Source: Musa acuminata AAA Group | Lineage: Eukaryota > Streptophyta > Magnoliopsida > Zingiberales > Musaceae | DNA: 64,000 nucleotides | Direction of reading: 5' to 3' | NCBI RefSeq assembly: GCF_036884655.1 | Contig: NC_088342.1 | Location: 35,158,001 to 35,222,000 of the forward strand | Shown here: in pieces, positions 45,519-55,937 of the stretch | Position numbering within the stretch: the stretch's first letter is position 1 | How the letters are laid out: each line of letters opens with the position of its first letter | The notes under the pieces: generated by a model | Database searches by the model: none | What the model was told of the DNA's origin: nothing | The model's input: the letters and a program-made list of their open reading frames with translations, nothing else | Made by a program: the position numbers and the translations under genes

Positions 45519-47013
45519 TGTTGGGAAATCATTAGGGGGCGACATCATATGCGCAGCGGAAGAACAAGAAAACAAAAATCCCCGATTCCCAAAAGGATGT
45601 TCGTCGTCGTGCGAAGATTGGTGCGAAAAAATCCGCAAAACACAAAACTGCGTATAGAGATTGTGTTACCTAGGGAGATCGTATATCCCTATTTCCTTGC
45701 AGATCCTTATGAGAGGGTGAAGGAGGTCAAGCGTCCTCCTCTCTAGCGGTGATCCACACAGTAGGGTTGCGACGACGCTCCTCAAAACTCCAGGCCTACT
45801 CTGAGGTGGAGAGGGAGAGGAGAATAGGAAAGGCAAGCAAAGACTCTAGCCTATGAGGCTGTGAATCCCTCCTATTTATAGAGATCCCGTGTCAAACCCT
45901 AATGGGTCCTTCCCTAGTGGGTATTGGATCTGCATCCAATAAGACAAGGGCTCCGTCGGATATCTCATATCCGAACCTCTACTCATCACAATGCCTACCA
46001 TATGTGTGTGACCCTCTAGGCCCAATATCGAGCTGGCCGTGAGTCATACCTGTCAGAACTCCTTCTAACTCAGTGAATTATTATCTCTGTAATAATTCAC
46101 TCGACTCATCGACTACGGACGTACTAGGCCACTACGCCGTAGTCCCCAGACGATACAGGGGAATCCAATCCATTGGACCTGTCTGTCCTTAGTTACCATG
46201 TACCTATAGTCCCTCATCCATCTAATATCCCAGAGACCGTATATCGAGCATGGTGTTGTCAGACCCATACGGTTTCTACTCGAGTCTCGCTCTAATCGGA
46301 TTCTCCCGGAGAACTCTTTCTCTCTCAACCCGAATGACCCTGGCCAGGGATTTGTCTGAGCAAGAACACATAGGATATTCCTCTCATGACGCCGAGAGTG
46401 GATGATCCTCTATTGACACTCAATAGCTCTCGTAAGGTCGACTACCACTCCCAATGACCAGCTGTACTAGATCTGAGGACAGCCAAACCTATAAGTCTGG
46501 TATCAAAGAGTGGAGCACTCATACAGGATATCCTTGGTGTCTCAAGTCTAAGGACCAGATACACCACTAGGACTACGGAATCGCTGTCTGACAATAAGGC
46601 ATCATCAACCATCCAGCATTCCGTAAGCGGATCAATCAGTGAACTCATTCTCCAATGAGCACCTGTACTGTATCCCTAGTGTCCCTACACGAGCAGCTAT
46701 GAGACCAGCTGCATCCATCATATGGACGGGTATACAGCACACCAGTCTATCCGGTTATCACAATGTCCCTCTCGAGTAACCTATGACCGGGATTATTTAG
46801 GATATGTGTTTAAAGGTGAATCGATCTCATTATCGTGATCTCATCACGATCCGATTCCCATTGCACAAATCCAAGGACATCACAATATATATATGCATTT
46901 ATGCAATAGTTATAAAGTGATATACGCCAAAATATAATAAGCAAAAAGATTCTGTATCAAGTCACACGTGCCATCACTCACGTGATTGGCTTGTTAGGCA
47001 CCTATGACTAGCA
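45519..47013 (-). repeat. Element D 3' LTR
   Basis: This 1495-bp LTR runs from TGTTGGGAAATC to CTATGACTAGCA. A TATA box CTATAAATAG lies on the minus strand at 45872-45881. Confidence 0.96.
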
Positions 47014-47026
47014 ATCTCCCACTTGA
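47014..47026 (-). promoter_or_regulatory. Polypurine tract of element D
   Basis: The minus strand reads TCAAGTGGGAGAT just before the 3' LTR, the usual form in plant copia elements. The gag-pol stop codon lies two bases upstream. Confidence 0.88.
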
Positions 47027-47027
47027 C

Positions 47028-47712
47028 CTAAAGCCAATCACCTATGTGTCTGATCCCCATCAGACCCCTGTGACGCTCAAAGACAATCTGAGACAACGGC
47101 TTTGTCAGTGGATCTGCAATGTTATCTTCGGATGGAACTCTTTCCATTACTACATCTCCTCGGGTTACGATCTCTCTTATAAGCTGGAACCTCCTCAGAA
47201 CACTTCTGATGAGACCCGGGTTCCCTTATTTGAGTAATCACCCCATAGTTGTCGCAATATAAGGAAGTCGACTTGTCGCTATCTGTATCGACTGCCAAAT
47301 CTGTGATGAACTTCTTCACCCAGACTCCCTCCTTTGCTGCATCTGATGCAGCAATGTACTCCGCCTCTATGGTCGAGTCAGCAGTGATATCTTGCTTGGA
47401 ACTCTTCCAGCACACTGCTCCTCTATTCAAGGTGTACACATACCCTGAATTCGACTTGCTATCATCGACATCAGATTGAAAACTTGAGTCAGTGAAGCCT
47501 TCAACCTTAAGGCTATTATCTCCATATACTAGCAAAAGATCCTTAGTCCTTCTCAAGTACTTAAGGATACACTTTACTGCTTTCCAGTGCTCCAAGCCTG
47601 GATCCGCTTGATACCTGCTCGTGACACTCAGAGCATGCGCTATATCAGGCCTAGTACATAGCATGGCATACATGATAGACCCTATTACTGAGGCATAAGG
47701 TATCATATTCAT
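47028..47712 (-). pseudogene. pol: RNase H part of copia pol (element D)
   Basis: 'PYASVIGSIMYAMLCTRPDI' starts the segment. RNase H acidic residues are visible in 'GFTDSSFQSD', 'STIEAEYIAA' and 'SLYCDN'. A frameshift after 'SHQK' breaks the frame. In the shifted frame the protein continues 'VTRGDVVMERVPSEDNIADP' and 'HRGLMGIRHIGDWL', then stops at 47028, directly beside the polypurine tract. Its start is out of frame with the reverse transcriptase because some 25-30 codons usual in this family are missing around 47708. Confidence 0.9.
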
Positions 47713-48467
47713 GTTTGCCCTTTGGAATTTTCCATGCCAAACCTTTTGACAAAGGTTTCTATGTACCTGGACTGGGACAAGCCAAGCATCCTCTTGGATC
47801 TATCTCTATATATTCTAATCCCCAAGATATAGGATGCTTCCCCTAAGTCCTTCATGGAGAAGTGTCTAGATAACCATGCCTTTACTGTGGATAGCATTCC
47901 TATGTCATTCCCAATGATGAGGATGTCATCCACATATAACACCAAAAAAGTGATAGCGCTCCCACTTACCTTCCTGTATACACAAGGCTCATCTTCGTTC
48001 TTAACGAAGTCATAAGATCTGATTGACTTATCAAATCTTATGTTCCAACTTCGGGAAGCTTGCTTTAGTCCATAAATGGATCTAAGCAACCTACACACCT
48101 TATCTGGGCAGTTCTTGGACACGAATCCCTCAGGTTGCATCATATACACCTCCTCCTCGAGGTTCCCGTTGAGGAATGCGGTTTTCACATCCATCTGCCA
48201 GATCTCATAATCATAGTGTGTTGCAATAGCCAATACAATTCTGATGGATTTTAGCATTGCTACGGGTGAGAAAGTTTCGTCGTAGTCAACACCTTGCCTT
48301 TGACGATACCCCTTAGCCACTAGCCTTGCTTTATAGGTCTCTACCTTTCCATCTACTCCGAACTTTTTCTTAAAGATCCACTTGCAACCGATGGGTACAA
48401 TACCTTCGGGCGCATCAACTAGGTTCCAAACCTTATTAGAGTACATAGAATCCATCTCAGAATTCAT
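47709..48467 (-). pseudogene. pol: Reverse transcriptase part of copia pol (element D)
   Basis: About 250 residues of copia reverse transcriptase are present. They include 'CKWIFKKKFGVDGKVETYKA', 'DYDETFSPVAMLKSIRIVLA', 'WQMDVKTAFLNGNLEEEVYM', 'SIYGLKQASRSWN' and the catalytic 'LYVDDILI'. It is separated from the upstream gag-integrase frame only by one TAG at 48474-48476, where relatives have Trp (TGG). It ends in a deletion after 'FVKRFGMENSK'. Catalytic residues look intact. Confidence 0.93.
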
Positions 48468-48473
48468 GGCTTC

Positions 48474-50843
48474 TTGCTACTTCCCGGAGTCTATACTCAT
48501 AATAGCCTCCTCGTAGGTCTGAGGATCAATATCCTCAGCATCCTCTCCTCTAATATGTCCCACATATCTCTCAAGAGGATGAGATACTCTATCAGACCTG
48601 CGTAAAGTTGAAACTTGTATATTAGGTACCTGAACAGACTCGGGCTGTAGAGTGGTGCTTGAGCTTGGTTCTCTAACTTCGCTCAACTCTATCATTCTCC
48701 CACTATCTCCGCCAAGAATGTGTTCCTTCTCAAGGAACACTGCTCTCTTAGCTACAAAGACCTTTTGGTCCTCGAGATGATAGAAATAATACCCACAAGT
48801 TTCCTTGGGGTATCCCACAAATATGCATCGCTTTGTCCTTGATTCTAACTTATCGGGGTTGTGTCTTTTAACGTGGGTTGGGCAGCCCCAAATCTTAACA
48901 ACCTTAAGATCAGGCTTCTTCCCTTTCCATATCTCATATGGTGTAGACACTACCGACTTAATTGGAACTCTGTTCAGAAGGTAAGCTGCGGTTTCTAGGG
49001 CATATCCCCAGAATGAGATGGGTAGGTCAGCGAAACTCATCATGGACCGTACCATATCTAATAAAGTACGATTTCTCCTTTCAGAGACACCATTGAGCTG
49101 AGATGTGTAAGGAGGTGTCCATTGGGATAATATCCCATGGTCCTTGAGGAACTGAGTAAACTCTGTACTTAAGTACTCACCTCCTCGATCTGATCGAAGA
49201 GTTTTGATACTCTTTCCAGTCTGGTTCTCCACCTCATTCTTATACTCTCCGAATTTCTCAAAAGCCTCGGACTTGTACTTCATTAAGTACACATATCCAT
49301 ACCTTGAGAAATCATCAGTAAATGTAATGAAGTAGGAGTAACCTCCAATGACATGAGTTGACATGGGTCCACATACATCACTATGTATGAGTTCCAACAA
49401 CTCAGTGGCTCTCTCTCCAGTTCTACTAAATGGAGAGTTGGTCAATTTTCCACGAATGCAAGGCTCATAAGTTGCATAAGACATATAGTCGAATGGATCT
49501 AGATATCCATCATTTAGTAACTTTTGAATCCTTCTTTCATGGATGTGACCTAGCCTACAATGCCACAGGTATGCACTGTTCACCTCATCTCGTTTCCTCT
49601 TAGAGACATTTACATTCATGATATGTGGAGTAGTGTCTAACATAAATAAACCATTATGCAATGTTCCTTTCGTGATGATCTTATCATCTAATAATATTGA
49701 ACAACCATTGTTCTCAAAAACAAATTTATATCCACTAACTGTTAAACATGAAATGGAGATAATGTTTTTGATAATAGAAGGAACAAAATAACATGCATCT
49801 AATGCAATAAAAGCTCCACTAGGCAGATGTAAGGCGACCTCGCCAACAGCAACTACAACAACTTTTGCTCTATTACCCATCTTGAGGTCCATCTCGCCTC
49901 TTTCAAGTCTCCTAGGCCTTGCCAGAACCTGCAACGAATTGGATATATGATAAGCACTACCGGTATCCAATACCCATGTGTTATCATAAGAGTTTGACAA
50001 ATGAAGACTGATCATGAATGTACCTGAAGCTTCATCAAGCTTTTGTTTCGCCCTTTCTGCAAGGTACTCTTTGCAGTTTCTCTTCCAATGCCCATCTTTA
50101 CCACGGTAGAAGCACTGGCCTTTGTCCTTTGTTGGGTCTTTCTTAGCAACCTTTACTTTACCTTGTTTGCCCTTGCCCTTTCCCTTCTTAAGGGACCTTT
50201 CTGCTTTCCTTTTCTTTCTGGTCTCACTAGTGTAGAGAACTGGCTTCTCTTTCTTAATAGTACTCTCTGCCTCCCTCAATATATTGAGGAGCTCTGGGAG
50301 AGTCACCTCAAGCTTGTTCATATTAAAATTCATTATGAACTGTGAAAAGGAATCTGGTAGGGACTGAAGCACAATGTCCACACACAAGTTATCCTCTAGG
50401 ACCATTCCTAGACCTGTGAGTTTCTCTATCCACTCAATCATCTTTAGGACATGGTTCTGAACCGGTGTCCCCTCAGTCATCCTAGCGCGGAAAAGGCTCT
50501 TGGATATCTCATATTGTTGAGTCCTTCCCTGTTCCTCAAACAATTTGCGGATATGTAGGAGAATGGATCTGGCATCCATCTTTTCATGTTGTCTCTGTAA
50601 CTCTGGAGTCATAGAGCCCAACATATAGAACTGAGCAAGAGTGGAGTCATCAATGTACTTCACGTAGCGAGCGATCTCATCCTCGCTTGCCCCTTCTTCG
50701 GGCGTAGGCATCACTGTATCAAGGACGTACACGATTTTCTCCGCTGTGAGAACAATTCTCAAGTTACGGAGCCAATCCGTATAATTTGGACCAGTGAGGC
50801 GATTGACATCAAGTATGCCACGTAAGGGATTTGAAAGTGACAT
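48474..50843 (-). CDS. gag-pol: Copia Gag, protease and integrase polyprotein (element D), ended by a nonsense codon
   Basis: This open frame has 788 codons. The Gag capsid region covers about residues 15-200. A basic stretch with '[11 protein letters not shown]' and the nucleocapsid knuckle (about 244-257) follow. The protease active site is DTGS (about 293-296), and GAG-pre-integrase starts 'LWHCRLGH' (about 426). The integrase core has D near 489 ('HSDVCGP'), D near 552 ('RSDRGGEY') and E near 589 ('GVSERRNRT'). Two zinc-binding Cys are lost: '[14 protein letters not shown]' has Arg for the second Cys, and 'YEPC' has Tyr where CX2C is expected. The start is [18 protein letters not shown]. 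It ends at TAG (48474-48476), after 'SIDSGK', and continues as reverse transcriptase beyond that stop. Confidence 0.95.
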
Positions 50844-51030
50844 TTTCTGAAAATAAAGATGTAGCAGAAATGTATAACATGCAGATTTTGCAAGAAATAA
50901 ACTATTAAGATATGGACTTCTATCTTAATATGCTCTCACTATTTTACTAACGAGTCACGCGACACCCTCAGCACGTGAAACGGAAGTCTCCGGCAGACTT
51001 CTAGTGGGGATCAGGATCCAATCAGCGTCT

Positions 51031-51341
51031 TAGTGTAACCTCGAGGGACTCGACCAATTACACTAAGCCTAAAAGGTAGGCAACTCTTGCCGATCACAAC
51101 TCCATGTGATTCCCGTCCTGTTCGGCCTCCGAATCACCATGGCCTCGAGGGACTCGACCAACCATGATGCTCGGTTAAGTCAACACCTTCGTTACAAGAT
51201 GAGTCTGATTTGATGATATACCCTCGAGGGACTCGACCAAGCATACCATGCCCTCAGGTCACCGGTGACATCTCTATGTCGTAAGCAAGATAGCGAATCG
51301 CGATATAGGTGAGTCTCGAGGGACTCGACCAACTCAACCTA
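51031..51341 (-). other. Four-member stem-loop array in the D leader
   Basis: In transcript sense each member has a near-constant tip, TTGGTCGAGTCCCTCGAGG (inner stem TCGAG/CTCGA, loop TCC), held by its own lower stem. From 5' to 3' the lower arms are TAGGTTGAGT with ACTCACCTA (51306-51341), GGTATGC with GTATATC (51214-51247), GCATCATGG with CCATGGTGAT (51132-51170), and TAGTGTAA with TTACACTA (51031-51065). Spacing is about 80-100 bases. A role in RNA packaging, dimerisation or translation is possible but unproven. Confidence 0.8.
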
Positions 51342-52129
51342 CACCGGGAATCGGTTCCTACTCATAACGATGGAAGGCCACGTGGGTCAATCTAATTGCC
51401 TCACGTTTACCGACTTAATATTATCGAGAGATGTTTCTATAATTTGGTCTCCTAATATGACATGTCACACATATACATATTTAATATATATCTACATCGC
51501 ATGCAAATATATATACATATCTAGTATGTGTATAAGCAATCACATTAGATGATCATGGACCATAACCTAATATGATTAGGCCTGAGCCAGTAAGCCTAAT
51601 CACTCACATCAAGATCTATATGTGCAACAGTGCATCTCCATGCCCTGTGATCGTCCATCTCGTCCTCGTCGGTTCCGTCGACATCTTGATGCATCTCCAT
51701 GCATCACGATCGTCCGTCTCGTGGGTCCCGCTATCGCATCCACGCTCCCGCTGCGCCTCCTCATGTGATTACAACTTAATCATAGGCACGCAGGCCCGAC
51801 AATAAACGAGAAATATAATGGAGGCTCGCAGACCTCAATAATAATAATCACAAGTACACACATCACACGGTCCATGATCATCCGTCCACACATCATACAT
51901 CACATGTATAAATAATCATCATCATGTAGGACTACTAAATAATAATAAAAATAATAATCAACTAAACCTTTTAATTAATTAATATTTTCTGAAATCAAGG
52001 ACATGTAGGGAATTTCTGAATTTATAGGGGTATTTTCGTAATTTGGACAAAAGACAGAAACTGGAATTTCTGAAATTCCGAGGGGCAAAACTGTCTTTTG
52101 CCCAGAAAACCCTAATGCCCTTTCCCCCG

Positions 52130-52470
52130 TACGCTGGTGCCGCCGCCGCCACCTTGCCGGCGGCGGCCTGTGCGGCGAATGAGGGCACTGCCCTCGCCTG
52201 CAGGCGGCACGCCCGCTGGCGGCGCTGCCGCTGCGGTCGGGCGCCCCCTTCGGGCGCCGCTGCCTCCGCAGGGGGTGCTGTCCCGCCGGGCGGCCGCCCA
52301 TGTGGGGGGGGTTTCGCCCGCGGGAGCAGCGGCGGCAGGCGCCGCTGCCCTGCGGCGCCTCTGCCCGTGGGCTGCCAGCCCCGCCGGCAGCAAGCCTGCT
52401 GCAAGCAGGCCGCCGGCCGGCTACTGCAGACGCAGCCCCTGTGCTGCCCGCCTTCGGCTGCGCTTCACGC
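52130..52470. other. GC-rich block in the D leader
   Basis: About 340 bp, roughly 75 percent G+C by eye, rich in CpG and in short inverted repeats such as 'gccgccaccttgccggcggc'. It contrasts with AT-rich flanks and is absent from the E leaders. Its origin is unknown. It could be a captured host fragment or an expanded simple sequence. Confidence 0.8.
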
Positions 52471-52590
52471 ACGCAGATCGAGGGCAGCAACTGTTGCTTC
52501 CCTTTCTCGCTTTTGCGTCAACGATTTTGACGTCAAAATTCTTCCTAAACACAACACACGCAGTTTAAAACCAATCATTCGCACGAACAA

Positions 52591-52606
52591 CCTGGCTCTG
52601 ATACCA
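52591..52606 (-). other. Primer binding site of element D
   Basis: The minus strand reads TGGTATCAGAGCCAGG one base inside the 5' LTR. It is a long match to the initiator tRNA-Met 3' end. Confidence 0.95.
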
Positions 52607-52607
52607 C

Positions 52608-54087
52608 TGTTGGGAAATCATGTGGGCGACATCACATGCGCAGCGGAAGAACAAGAAAACAAAATCCCCAAAAGGATGTTCGTCGTCGTGCGAAGATTGG
52701 TGCGAAAAAATCCGCAAAACACAAAACTGCGTATAGAGATTGTGTTACCTAGGGAGATCGTATATCCCTGTTTCCTTGCAGATCCTTAGGAGAGGGTGAA
52801 GGAGGTCAAGCGTCCTCCTCTCTAGCGGTGATCCACACAGTAGGGTTGCGACGACGCTCCTCAAAACTCCAGGCCTACTCTGAGGTGGAGAGGAGAATAG
52901 GAAAGGCAAGCAAAGACTCTAAGCCTATGAGGCTGTGAATCCCTCCTATTTATAGAGATCCCGTGTCAAACCCTGATGGGTCCTTCCCTAGTGGGTATTG
53001 GATCTGCATCCAATAAGACAAGGGCTCCGTCGGATATCTCATATCCGAACCTCTACTCATCGCAATGCCTACCATATGTGTGTGACCCTCTAGGCCCAAT
53101 ATCGAGCTGGCCGTGAGTCATACCTGTTAGAACTCCTTCTAACTCAGTGAATTATTATCTCTGTAATAATTCACTCGACTCATCGACTACGGACGTACTA
53201 GGCCACTACGCCGTAGTCCCCAGACGATACAGGGGAATCCAATCCATTGGACCTGTCTGTCCTCAGTTACCATGTACCTATAGTCCCTCATCCATCTATT
53301 ATCCCAAAGACCGTATATCGAGCATGGTGTTGTCAGACCCATACGGTTTCTACTCGAGTCTCGCTCTAATCGGATTCTCCCGGAGAACTCTTTCTCTCTC
53401 AACCCGAATGACCCTGGCCAGGGATTTGTCTGAGCAAGAACACATAGGATATTCCTCTCATGACGTCGAGAGTGGATGATCCTCTATTGACACTCAATAG
53501 CCCTTGTAAGGTCGACTACCACTCCCAATGACCAACTGTACTAGATCTGAGGACAGCCAAACCTATAAGTCTGGTATCAAAGAGTGGAGCACTCATACAG
53601 GATATCCTTGGTGTCTCAAGTCTAAGGACCAGATACACCACTAGGACTACGGAATCGCTGTTTGACAATAAGGCATCATCAACCATCCAGCATTCCGTAA
53701 GCGGATCAATCAGTGAACTCATTCTCCAATGAGCACCTGTACTGTATCCCTAGTGTCCCTACACGAGCAACTATGAGACTAGCTGCATCCATCATATGGA
53801 CGGGTATACAGCACACCAGTCTATCCGGTTATCACGATGTCCCTCTCGAGTAACCTATGACCGGGATTATTTAGGATATGTGTTTAAAGGTGAATCGATC
53901 TCATTATCGTGATCTCATCACGATCCGATTCCCATTGCACAAATCCAAGGACATCACAATATATATATGCATTTATGCAATAGTTATAAAGTGATATACG
54001 CCAAAATATAATATGCAAAAAGATTCTGTATCAAGTCACACGTGCCATCACTCACGTGATTGGCTTGTTAGGCACCTATGACTAGCA
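52608..54087 (-). repeat. Element D 5' LTR
   Basis: This 1480-bp LTR runs from TGTTGGGAAATC to CTATGACTAGCA. The TATA box CTATAAATAG is at 52946-52955 (minus). Compared with the 3' LTR it has a 12-bp or so deletion near 52660 and scattered substitutions. Confidence 0.96.
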
Positions 54088-54092
54088 GTGGA

Positions 54093-54363
54093 CACGTGCG
54101 AGAGATTTTCGATCTGTAATGGACCATTTTACCCTTTGTTGTGCCACTGTTCAGAGCTTGTAAAGTCTGTTTGTAATTTGCATTGTCTATGAAGTGTTTT
54201 TCGGTGATGTTTGCTTATGGATCCCGATTGCAGCGTTCTCTCTAACCCGTTCTCTCTTTTGGTGGTCCTAAGGGACAATGGGAGGCTTCGAGGAGGCTGA
54301 CCTTTGCGGACGGACACGCAAGGGTGCCGCACGACTTAGGCAAAACCAGCTAAGTCCGTGACA
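54093..54363 (+). repeat. T family LTR-C, right part
   Basis: It resumes with CACGTGCGAGAG and ends GTCCGTGACA. GCTT follows at 54364-54367, the right target duplication of T2. Confidence 0.93.
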
Positions 54364-54367
54364 GCTT

Positions 54368-55486
54368 GGTCGTGAAAGGGGGGCGAGGAGGTGGAGCATG
54401 CAGAGGCAAACTCCAAGTACCGAGACAAGGCTAAAGGGCAGATGCCAAGGAACTTTGTAAGACCGGTGTCAACGAGCTTCTCATCAAGATAGCTGAAAAT
54501 GAAGGACTTCAGGTCATGCAAGAGTGCACGACTAAGGAACGAAGCAGGCAATATACGGTGTTGTACCTTTGCTACTCAATGGTGTAGGCGGTAGGGTTGA
54601 TGGAGAGGACGGTACAATCCTAGAGGTGACCAAAACTATTAGAGACTTACTCCAAGTTGGGGTGAAAACTTCCTGCATTCCAGAAGTTCGATGGCATTGA
54701 GAAGGTGAATCACAATAGCTAACTTAATGCAAGGAGTGCAAACACTTCAAGTGCTTCAGAAGTGTGAGCAAAGAGTAGGCGAAGTTCAGTAACTAGCTCG
54801 ATGCATGGAGTACAACCCTTGAGGAGGCAGGCGAAGTCAAGTAACCATTGCCTTCTCAACTCTTAAGAGAATAGGCGAAACCAAGTATCTCAATATCCAG
54901 TAGAGGACCTCTGCATAGGTTCAAAGTCTCTTCGAAGATAATGGAAGACAATAGCTGTCAAATCCTCACCAATGATGATCAGTGCTACTGAAAGTAGATT
55001 ATCCGCTTCATTTCCCAATAGAATATCAATCGAAAGTGAAAGTGATGCGAATCTACTTAGAAGTGACAACTAAGTGAAAGAAGAGTCGATGGACAAATTT
55101 TATAGATGAAAGACCCAAAACTTCGAAATTTTATGAGACGATGCTCGTTAAAGCTCCAATAAGTATCCACCTAGTTCAAGCAGCATGAGGCATTTGAGAG
55201 ACTAGCGCATAGTAAGGATGGTTTTTTTCCTTCATCCGGAGGATCCGTAAGAACCAATAAGGATCAACAAAACTCAGCCAACCCCACACTAGAGTCAGAG
55301 TCATTGGAGAGTTGAAGCAGCATAGCGGATCAAAGGTTTAACTACTCAAAAATAGCAGTGGAGAGCAGTTGGGAGCCAAGAGGCGAATTGTAGTTGGAGC
55401 AAAAAATTTAAGACTCAACAAAGGCAAGGAGTTACAATGTCGGCAAAAGCTTCGACGAGGACGTCGAAGGAATAAGTGGGGGAGAA
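54368..55486 (+). other. T1 internal region, third part
   Basis: Non-coding and collinear with T2 at 44224-45344 ('ggtcgtgaaagggg', 'gtcaagtaacc', 'cttctcaactcttaagagaa'). It ends in the polypurine tract AAGTGGGGGAGAA. Confidence 0.88.
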
Positions 55487-55933
55487 TGTCACGGACAAAA
55501 TTCTATACAGGATGTTTAATGTAATACTTATGTATGTTTGTGTCTTTTGGTTTGTTCATGCCTTGCACAAGATGTAGAGGGACGATCGAAGACTTAACAA
55601 CCCCATTTTAGTTGGGTTTAGTGGCCTTCTTAGGCTTATAAATAAAGGTTACATTATGTGGACACTTGGAAGAGATATTTGGTCTATAGTGGACTATTTT
55701 AACCCTTTGTTGTGCAACCGTTCAGAGCTTATAAAGTCTATTTGTAATTTGCATTGTCTATGAAGTGTTTCTTGAAATGTTTGCTTGTGGATCCCGAGTG
55801 AGGTACTTTCTCTAACCCGTTTTCTCTTTTGTAGGTCCTAAGGGACCATGGGAGGTTTCAGGGAGGCTGACCTTTGCGAACGGATACGTAAGGGTGCCAC
55901 ACGACTTAGGCAAAACCAGCTAAGTCCGTGACA
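55487..55933 (+). repeat. T family LTR-D (T1, 3' LTR)
   Basis: This 447-bp LTR runs from TGTCACGGACAA to GTCCGTGACA, followed by the CCCT target duplication. It is visibly more diverged from LTR-A than LTR-B is from LTR-C. Confidence 0.92.
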
Positions 55934-55937
55934 CCCT

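Larger units (their letters stand above)
50844..52590 (-). other. Element D untranslated 5' leader
   Basis: This 1.75 kb lies between the primer site and gag. From the 5' end it holds a very GC-rich block (about 52130-52470), an AT-rich part, and then the array of four stem-loops. The same leader, apart from the GC-rich block, is found in E copies 1 and 2. The long frames crossing the GC-rich block, on both strands, are by-products of base composition. Confidence 0.85.
45519..54087 (-). mobile_element. Element D: nearly complete Angela-like Ty1/copia retrotransposon
   Basis: This 8569-bp element has LTRs at 45519-47013 (3') and 52608-54087 (5'), flanked by GTGGA at 45514-45518 and 54088-54092. 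On the minus strand the order is primer site, 1.75 kb leader, gag, protease, integrase, reverse transcriptase and RNase H, then the polypurine tract, as in copia elements. The LTRs differ by about 18 substitutions plus small indels. One nonsense codon, one small deletion and one frameshift disable gag-pol. The lineage is assigned from Gag and protease-region wording. Confidence 0.97.
41216..54363 (+). mobile_element. Element T2: second T-family copy inserted in T1
   Basis: LTR-B is 41216-41661, the internal region 41662-45344, and LTR-C 45345-45518 plus 54093-54363. GCTT is duplicated at 41212-41215 and 54364-54367, again 4 bp. The primer site TGGTATTAGAGC is at 41664-41675 and the polypurine tract AAGTGGGGGAGAA at 45332-45344. 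The LTRs differ at roughly 17 of 445 positions by eye. The 3.7 kb internal region lacks recognisable coding sequence. Confidence 0.93.
33631..55933 (+). mobile_element. Element T1: non-coding LTR retrotransposon holding C and T2
   Basis: LTR-A (33631-34067) and LTR-D (55487-55933) lie at the ends, with CCCT duplicated at 33627-33630 and 55934-55937. LTRs have a perfect 10-bp inverted end, TGTCACGGAC with GTCCGTGACA (the left copy has decayed). Subtracting C and T2, the internal region is about 3.5 kb (34068-41215 and 54368-55486). It has no reading frame above about 130 codons and none resembling a retroelement protein. The structure fits a large retrotransposon derivative that depends on another element. 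The target duplication is 4 bp, not 5. Confidence 0.88.

Noticed and set aside
51975..52490. 171-codon minus-strand open frame in the D leader
   Set aside because: Compositional by-product of the GC-rich block, with no recognisable domain and absent from the related E leaders.
52043..52789. 248-codon plus-strand open frame across the D leader and LTR
   Set aside because: It is antisense to D, runs across the LTR boundary, and owes its length to the GC-rich block. Other strands and frames there are open as well.
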